DNA from: Puniceicoccales bacterium
GTDB taxonomy: Bacteria; Verrucomicrobiota; Verrucomicrobiae; Opitutales; LL51
Length of the DNA: 11,375 nt
Assembly (NCBI GenBank): GCA_031259625.1
Contig: JAIRLG010000047.1
Coordinates: 1 to 11,375, forward strand
Direction of reading: 5' to 3'
Shown here one piece after another: positions 7,196 to 11,375 of this stretch. Position numbers and translations under genes: made by a program. The notes beneath the pieces are model-generated. The model was not told where the DNA came from. It saw nothing but the letters and a program-made list of their open reading frames with translations, and did not search any database. How positions within the stretch are numbered: the stretch's first letter is position 1; each line of letters opens with the position of its first letter.

Positions 7196-8968
7196 ATGGA
7201 CACAAAACCACCCGAAAATCACGCCGAAAGTCCCGAGATCAATGAGCGTGTGCGCCTGCTCATACGGCAGGCGAAGGAGCAGGGCTACCTGACCCTGGCG
7301 GACATCAGCGACCAGCTGCCGGAGATGTCCGACAGTCCGGACGAGATCGAGAACATCATCAACATCCTCGACCATCTCGAGATCGAAATCCTCGACGGCG
7401 ATGAGGTGGAGGCCTACCGGCAGCGCCTGGAGGAGGAAAGCCTCTCCGCCCTTTCACCGGAGGAAATCGCGGAGGATCCGGTGCGCATGTACCTGCGCCA
7501 GATGGGCCAGGTGCCCCTGCTGACCCGCAACGAAGAGGTGTCCATCTCCAAGCGCATCGAAAATGCCGAGCTCCAGGCCCAGGATGAATTATTTTCCATT
7601 CACCTCACGGCGGAATTCCAGATCGACCTGGCCGAACGCCTCCTGCAGCGGGAAGAGCGCTTCGACCAGATCGTCCTGGACAAGAAGATCGAGAGCCGCG
7701 AGGTCTACTACCGCATCGTCACCCGCTCGCTGGAGGAGAGCCGGATGCTCCTGCAGTGCATCCGCGATGCCTGGCAGGAACAGCGCCAGCTCGGCGAAGA
7801 GGCGGCCAAGCGCAAGCGGATCGGGATGCGCCTGCGGCAGTTCCAGCTGCAGCTCCGGACGGTGCTGAAGCGCTTCTGCTTCAAGATGAAGGTCTTCGAG
7901 GATCTGCTCGAGAAGTACCGGCCCGACCTGCGCCAGATCGAGCAGCTCCTGCAGGAGCGACAGCACGCGGAAAAGCTGTCCGCCCAGAACGGCAAGCCCG
8001 ACAAAGCCTACCAGGAGCGCATCCGCAAGGCCATCGAAAAGCTGGAGGCCAAGCTGGAGGCCGATCCCTTCCGCTTCCTGGACATCGTCAAAAAATTTCG
8101 GGAGCACATGGCCGAGGCCCACATCGCCAAGCGGGAAATGGTGGCGGCCAATCTCCGCCTCGTGGTCAGCATCGCGAAAAAATACACCAACCGCGGCCTC
8201 ACCTTTCTGGACCTGATCCAGGAGGGCAACATGGGCCTGATGAAGGCCGTCGAGAAGTTCGAGTACCGCCGCGGCTATAAGTTCTCCACCTACGCCACCT
8301 GGTGGATCCGGCAGGCCATCACGCGGGCGATCGCCGACCAGGCCCGGACGATCCGGATTCCCGTCCACATGATCGAGGTGCTGAACCGCATCACCCAGAT
8401 CCAGAAGCAATTGTTCCAGGAGCTGGGGCGCGAGGCGACGGCCGAGGAGGTGACCGCCGAGACCGACATGCCCCTGGAGCGCGTCCAGGCGGTCATGAAA
8501 ATGGCCCAGCAGTCCATCTCGCTCCAGACGCCGGTGGGGGACGGGGACGACGCCTGCTTCGGGGATTTCCTCGAGGACAACAGTGCCGAAAATCCCTACG
8601 ACATGACGGCCTACAGCCTGCTGCGGGAGAAGATCGACCACGTCCTCACGACCCTCAACGAGCGGGAACGGGAGGTGCTGACCCTGCGCTTCGGCCTACG
8701 GGATGGCTACAGCCGTACGTTGGAGGAGGTGGGCAAGATGTTCCGGGTCACCCGGGAGCGCATCCGCCAGATCGAGGCCAAGGCTTTGAGAAAAATGCGC
8801 CATCCGACCCGCATCCGCCAGCTGAACGGGTTTTTCGAGGGGGATTTCAAGCTGGAGGGGCCCAGCTTCGAGGAGTTCGTGGGCGAGCAGCACCTGACTT
8901 CGGAACTCCTGCCCCAGTCGGCCGAAGGGGAAGCGGCCGAAGGTACTCCCTCCGCCCTCGCCGTCTGA
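7196..8968 (+). CDS. rpoD: RNA polymerase primary sigma factor RpoD (sigma70)
   Basis: A protein of 590 residues with the full primary-sigma layout. Region 1.1 is at about 15-65. Region 1.2 starts at about 93 ([23 protein letters not shown]). A long non-conserved insert lies between about 126 and 285. Region 2 spans about 312-390 and contains [45 protein letters not shown] and RTIRIPVHM, the -10 recognition and melting parts. Region 3 is at about 395-470. Region 4 ends with the -35-binding helix-turn-helix from residue 508 ([20 protein letters not shown]). It directs core polymerase to housekeeping promoters. The ATG at 7196 is preceded by AGGAA at 7182-7186, with 9 bp spacing, one of the few reasonable Shine-Dalgarno sites here. 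It forms a dnaG-rpoD operon with a 24-bp gap and no rpsU in front of dnaG. The C-terminus carries a short Ala/Glu-rich tail after region 4. Confidence 0.97.
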   Translation: MDTKPPENHAESPEINERVRLLIRQAKEQGYLTLADISDQLPEMSDSPDEIENIINILDHLEIEILDGDEVEAYRQRLEEESLSALSPEEIAEDPVRMYLRQMGQVPLLTRNEEVSISKRIENAELQAQDELFSIHLTAEFQIDLAERLLQREERFDQIVLDKKIESREVYYRIVTRSLEESRMLLQCIRDAWQEQRQLGEEAAKRKRIGMRLRQFQLQLRTVLKRFCFKMKVFEDLLEKYRPDLRQIEQLLQERQHAEKLSAQNGKPDKAYQERIRKAIEKLEAKLEADPFRFLDIVKKFREHMAEAHIAKREMVAANLRLVVSIAKKYTNRGLTFLDLIQEGNMGLMKAVEKFEYRRGYKFSTYATWWIRQAITRAIADQARTIRIPVHMIEVLNRITQIQKQLFQELGREATAEEVTAETDMPLERVQAVMKMAQQSISLQTPVGDGDDACFGDFLEDNSAENPYDMTAYSLLREKIDHVLTTLNEREREVLTLRFGLRDGYSRTLEEVGKMFRVTRERIRQIEAKALRKMRHPTRIRQLNGFFEGDFKLEGPSFEEFVGEQHLTSELLPQSAEGEAAEGTPSALAV

Positions 8969-8984
8969 GCAGTCAGCGGTCTCC

Positions 8985-9036
8985 GCGCCATGGCCTGTTC
9001 TTCACGTCGTGGCTCGTCCTTTGCGCCATGGCCTGT
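8985..9036 (+). repeat. direct repeat of a cloverleaf arm after rpoD
   Basis: GCGCCATGGCCTGT occurs at 8985-8998, beginning 16 bp after the rpoD stop, and again at 9023-9036, where it forms part of the left outer arm of the family-2 cloverleaf. The complementary right arm is at 9131-9142. The extra copy can compete for pairing with that right arm, or may be a leftover of a duplicated or rearranged element. Confidence 0.8.
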
Positions 9037-9145
9037 CCGCCGCGCCGGCTCCGCCGGCGGCGGCGGACTGCGGCGTCCCCCGCGCGGGAGGGCGGGTGGG
9101 GGCGGGGGACGCCGCCTTTGCTCCGCAAAGAGGCCATGGCGCAAA
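9020..9145 (+). repeat. 126-bp cloverleaf palindromic element, family 2
   Basis: Outer arms TTTGCGCCATGGCCT (9020-9034) and its exact complement (9131-9145) form a 15-bp stem. Inside are three abutting hairpins. The first has a 15-bp stem with one bulged G (9035-9049 with 9053-9068, loop TCC). The second has a perfect 14-bp stem (9070-9083 with 9102-9115) and an 18-nt G-rich loop. The third has a 6-bp stem (CTTTGC, loop TCC, GCAAAG; 9116-9130). Only T9069 is unpaired at the junction, matching the single unpaired base between the first two hairpins of family 1. It occupies the convergent rpoD/rluA gap. The following run is A-rich, not T-rich, so it is not a classical rpoD terminator. Confidence 0.9.
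9086..9100 (+). other. G-quadruplex motif in the loop of a cloverleaf hairpin
   Basis: GGGAGGGCGGGTGGG has four G-triplets separated by single bases, the pattern expected to form a very stable parallel quadruplex in DNA or RNA. It fills most of the 18-nt loop of the second hairpin of the family-2 element, so the stem would present it in single-stranded form. Only the + strand carries it. Confidence 0.7.
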
Positions 9146-9184
9146 AAAACAGACAAATACACTCCCTAGGGCGCACTTGCTGAG

Positions 9185-9300
9185 TTTGGGGCCGCCTTTG
9201 GGCCCAGGGGGCCCTGGCGCCCGCGCCGCGCGGGCGCGGGTGCTGCGTGAGGGGAAGGGAAAGTTCCTTTCCCTTCCCCTCACGCAAAGGCGGCCCCAAA
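9185..9300 (-). repeat. 116-bp cloverleaf palindromic element, family 3
   Basis: Outer arms TTTGGGGCCGCCTTTG (9185-9200) and CAAAGGCGGCCCCAAA (9285-9300) pair perfectly over 16 bp. Inside, on the + strand, are a short hairpin (9201-9205 with 9209-9213, loop AGG), a medium one (9217-9225 with 9229-9237, loop CCG) and a very long one (9246-9263 with 9267-9284, 18-19 bp, loop TTC). Read on the - strand the order is long, medium, short, as in family 1, and the arm also ends in CTTTG/CAAAG. Unpaired joints are larger than in the other elements (9214-9216 and 9238-9244). It overlaps the 3' end of the rluA-family gene. It starts 39 bp after the family-2 element. Confidence 0.9.
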
Positions 9301-10047
9301 GTCCCAGAAACCGGGCGGCTCCTGCTCGGCGAAAAAATGGAAGATTTTCCCCCGCAGGCGGTAGTCCAGCTCGATGCGCTCCGAGTGGAGGAAGAGGCCT
9401 CTACGGCCCACGAGCCCGGCCAGGGCACGGTTCCAGCGAAAATCCCCGTAGGTCTTGTCCCCCAGGACGGGACAGCCCCTCAGGGCGCACTGGACGCGCA
9501 GCTGATGGGTTCGGCCGGTGTGGGGATACAGGCGAAGCCGCCGGAGGGAGTGCTCCCCCAGCCGCGCCAGAGCCATCTCCTCGTGGCGGGTCTCGGCCAC
9601 CAGTCCCCGAGGGTCGGGCCGCACCCGCAGGCCGGCCGGAGTCCGCACTTCGACCAAAGGGTCACGCCAAAGGCCCGATGCCGGTAGAGCTGCCCTCCCC
9701 TTCACCCAGGCCTGGTAGGCCTTTCGACAACGCCGCTCCCGAAAGGCACAGCGAACCGCCTCCGCCACCGATGGGTTCAGGGTCACCAGCATGAGGCCGG
9801 ACGTGGGCGCGTCGAGGCGGTGGAGGAGGAAGAGCCACCGCCCATCGGGCAGGCAGTAGCCCTCTTTTTCGAAATCGTAGCTCCAGGGCGCAAGAGCTTT
9901 TTCGGAAATCCCACCCGCTCCGTTGGGATGGGCCATGCGCCCCGGAGGCTTGGCGATGGCCACCAGACCATTCTCGTCCTCCTGCCGAACTTCCACCGCT
10001 GGCGAAAGGTAGTTTTGAATCCCGGAATTTTGAATTTTCTCCCCCAC
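9280..10047 (-). CDS. RluA-family RNA pseudouridine synthase
   Basis: A protein of 255 residues from a GTG start at 10047. The catalytic motif HRLDAPTSGLML (Asp79) and the downstream block RRLRLYPHTGRTHQLRVQCALRGCPVLGDKTYGD are diagnostic of the RluA/RluC/RluD/TruC branch. The N-terminal VAIAKPPGRMAHP matches the usual 'vvnKPaGl-vH' strand. It isomerises specific uridines of rRNA or tRNA to pseudouridine; which site cannot be told from sequence alone. There is no S4-like domain, which fits RluA or TruC-type members. AGGA lies only 2 nt before the GTG, so the start is the least certain part. The last six codons and the stop lie inside the family-3 cloverleaf repeat, so the C-terminus FGAAFA is repeat-derived. 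The gene converges on rpoD. Confidence 0.9.
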   Translation of the reverse strand: MGEKIQNSGIQNYLSPAVEVRQEDENGLVAIAKPPGRMAHPNGAGGISEKALAPWSYDFEKEGYCLPDGRWLFLLHRLDAPTSGLMLVTLNPSVAEAVRCAFRERRCRKAYQAWVKGRAALPASGLWRDPLVEVRTPAGLRVRPDPRGLVAETRHEEMALARLGEHSLRRLRLYPHTGRTHQLRVQCALRGCPVLGDKTYGDFRWNRALAGLVGRRGLFLHSERIELDYRLRGKIFHFFAEQEPPGFWDFGAAFA

Positions 10048-10100
10048 GTTCCTGGGCGAAAAGACATTTTCCCCAAAAAGTTTTTCAAGTCTTATCCCCC

Positions 10101-10158
10101 GGGCTTCAGCCCATACCGGTCTTTTCTCTGGGCTCTGGCCCAGGCCGGTCTTTTTCCC
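10101..10158 (+). repeat. tandem duplication of a hairpin-plus-T-tract unit
   Basis: Two adjacent 29-bp units (10101-10129 and 10130-10158) match at 21 positions by eye. Each starts with a small hairpin (GGGC...GCCC), followed by CCGGTCTTTT. The second hairpin extends to CTGGGC/GCCCAG (10129-10134 with 10139-10144 approximately). On the + strand they resemble weak intrinsic terminators, but no + strand gene lies just upstream. On the - strand they lie 5' of the rluA-family gene. The rest of the 10048-10207 gap shows nothing further. Confidence 0.5.
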
Positions 10159-10207
10159 TTGCCAAGCAGTCCTCCCATCGCAGCGTGCAGGAGGCCTCCC
10201 GAGCGTC

Positions 10208-10283
<76 letters not shown>

Positions 10284-10294
10284 GGAATTTGGGT

Positions 10295-10392
10295 CTGCGC
10301 TGTCTTTGCAGGGAGGGAATGGCCTTTCAGGCCATTCCCTCCCTGGGGCTCGCGGAGCGAGCCGAGCCCTGCGGGCTCCAAAGACAGCGCAG
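10295..10392 (+). repeat. 98-bp cloverleaf palindromic repeat, family 1, copy 3
   Basis: This is the most regular copy. Outer arms at 10295-10308 and 10379-10392 form a perfect 14-bp stem. Hairpin A is perfect (10309-10324 with 10330-10345). Hairpin B has 7 bp (10347-10353 with 10357-10363). Hairpin C has 6 bp (10364-10369 with 10373-10378). Only G10346 is unpaired. It follows the tRNA by 11 nt and shares the left flank GGGT with copy 1. It could be co-transcribed with the tRNA precursor. Confidence 0.94.
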
Positions 10393-10500
10393 CGGGAGCC
10401 ATTGCCATTCCACCCGGTTTAGGATTCCCTTCGCCCTGAAGCGTATTCAGCTTCCGCTCCTGGGCTTGAATTCCCGCCGCTTCTTCCTAAAAACATCCCC

Positions 10501-11375
10501 GTGAAAGTCCTCGTCACCGGTGGCAATGGATTTCTGGGACAGCGGCTCCTGCCGCTCCTGCTGAAACGGGGCCTGCAGGTCCGCGTCCTGGGCCGGCAGG
10601 AGCGAGGCGTGACGAACCTCCCCGTCGAATACCGCCGCGGGGACATTCAGAATTTCTCCGATGTCCTGGGGGCGACGTGCGGGGTGGAGGCCGTTTTTCA
10701 CCTTGCCTCCAGGGCCGGCATCGAGTCCCATCCGCAGCTCTACGATGTGGTCAATGTGAAGGGTACGGACCACGTCCTCGAGGCCTGCCGGCAGAACCAC
10801 GTCTCGTACTGCATTTACACCAGCTCGCCCTGCGTGGTCTTTAACGGGAGGGACATCCGCCATGGCGATGAATCCTTGCCCTACTCCCCACACCCGCTCT
10901 GCGACTACGCGCGGACGAAGATCCAGGCCGAGCGACTCGTGCTGGCGGCCAATTCTCCAAGCCTGAGGACGATGGCGCTGCGCCCGCACCTTCTCTTCGG
11001 CCGTGGCGACCGGCAGCTCATCCCCCGCCTCCTCCAACGCTCGCAAAATGGCCAACTGGCCCAGATCGGGGCGGGAAAAAACCACGTCGACATGACGCAC
11101 ATCGACAACGCTGCCCAGGCCCATGAGCTGGCCCTCCTGGCCTTCCTACGGGGACATGCGGGCGGAAAGGCCTATTTCATCGGCCAGGAACGTCCCCTGC
11201 CCCTCTGGGAAACCATCGACGAAATCCTGCGGCGTCTGGGCCATCCACCGGTGACGCGCCGGATTCCGTACTCCCTCGCCTACGCGAGCGGCTACGCTTT
11301 GGAAAAGCTCTCCCGCCTACGCCGAAACCACCCCGAGCCCGCCATGACCCGTTTCCTGGCCCTGGCCCTGGGGAA
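10501..11375 (+). CDS. NAD(P)-dependent reductase of the 3-beta-HSD/epimerase family, OleD-like (3' end outside window)
   Basis: 291 codons are visible and the frame is open to the window edge. The GTG at 10501 starts MKVLVTGGNGFLGQ, the classic N-terminal Rossmann strand and glycine-rich nucleotide loop, which fixes the start despite no Shine-Dalgarno. The extended short-chain dehydrogenase triad is visible: YTSSPCVVF with Ser108/Ser109, and Tyr136-x-x-x-Lys140 in DYARTK. LRPHLLFGRGD and HIDNAAQAHELAL are typical of the 3-beta-hydroxysteroid dehydrogenase-like subgroup. The combination YTSSP-x-VVF-x-GRD resembles OleD, which reduces 2-alkyl-3-oxoalkanoates in long-chain olefin synthesis, and related sterol dehydrogenases. 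Without the neighbouring ole genes, which would lie outside the window, the substrate remains open. Confidence 0.8.
   Translation, partial: MKVLVTGGNGFLGQRLLPLLLKRGLQVRVLGRQERGVTNLPVEYRRGDIQNFSDVLGATCGVEAVFHLASRAGIESHPQLYDVVNVKGTDHVLEACRQNHVSYCIYTSSPCVVFNGRDIRHGDESLPYSPHPLCDYARTKIQAERLVLAANSPSLRTMALRPHLLFGRGDRQLIPRLLQRSQNGQLAQIGAGKNHVDMTHIDNAAQAHELALLAFLRGHAGGKAYFIGQERPLPLWETIDEILRRLGHPPVTRRIPYSLAYASGYALEKLSRLRRNHPEPAMTRFLALALG

Noticed and set aside
7589..8641. 350-codon open frame on the - strand opposite rpoD
   Set aside because: It mirrors the sigma factor codons (Leu/Gln/Val/Asp-rich shadow) and has no own motif.
8302..9183. 293-codon + strand frame overlapping rpoD and the cloverleaf
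   Set aside because: It is an out-of-frame shadow of rpoD continuing into low-complexity repeat sequence; composition is Gly/Pro/Arg-rich with no motif.
9020..9300. Intrinsic terminators for rpoD and rluA
   Set aside because: Strong stems are present, but the sequence after them is A-rich or mixed on the relevant strands rather than a T-tract. A barrier role remains possible but is not shown.

Overview
This is a GC-rich bacterial chromosomal window with normal, densely packed housekeeping genes. The gene content and protein style suggest the PVC group, most likely Verrucomicrobiota (Opitutae-like). The hints are a large Prc-type tail-specific protease, a dnaG-rpoD pair without rpsU, a primase with a degenerate zinc finger, poor Shine-Dalgarno signals and an OleD-like reductase. 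This placement is inference from protein feel, not from a database match.

Layout: 1-858 is the C-terminal part of an LptF/LptG lipopolysaccharide-export permease (+). 1196-3769 is a Prc/CtpA-type S41 protease (+). 3967-4719 is a LysM lipoprotein (-). The 4720-5290 gap holds a strikingly AT-rich, degenerate 23-26 bp tandem array that leads into dnaG (5291-7171, +) and rpoD (7196-8968, +), a compact replication/transcription operon. An RluA-family pseudouridine synthase (9280-10047, -) converges on rpoD. A tRNA-Ile(CAU) gene (10208-10283, +) and the start of an OleD-like NAD(P)-dependent 3-beta-HSD-family reductase (10501 onward, +) close the window.

The most unusual content is intergenic. Five elements of about 98-126 bp each fold, in either strand, into a nearly fully paired four-way (cloverleaf) junction: an outer 14-16 bp terminal inverted repeat enclosing three consecutive hairpins. 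Three are 98-bp copies of one family (1018-1115, 3798-3895 inverted, 10295-10392). Their stems stay paired despite sequence change, including two compensatory base-pair swaps. Two others (9020-9145 and 9185-9300) have almost unrelated sequence but the same plan, sit back to back between rpoD and rluA, and one supplies the last six codons and stop of rluA. The elements share CTTTG/CAAAG boundary motifs and a long-medium-short hairpin order. They look like a family of structured, probably mobile or actively maintained DNA elements and are the best candidate here for something undescribed.

Functionally the genes do not form one pathway. They cover envelope biogenesis (Lpt, Prc, LysM lipoprotein), information processing (DnaG, RpoD, RluA, tRNA-Ile2) and, at the edge, possible hydrocarbon or lipid metabolism.
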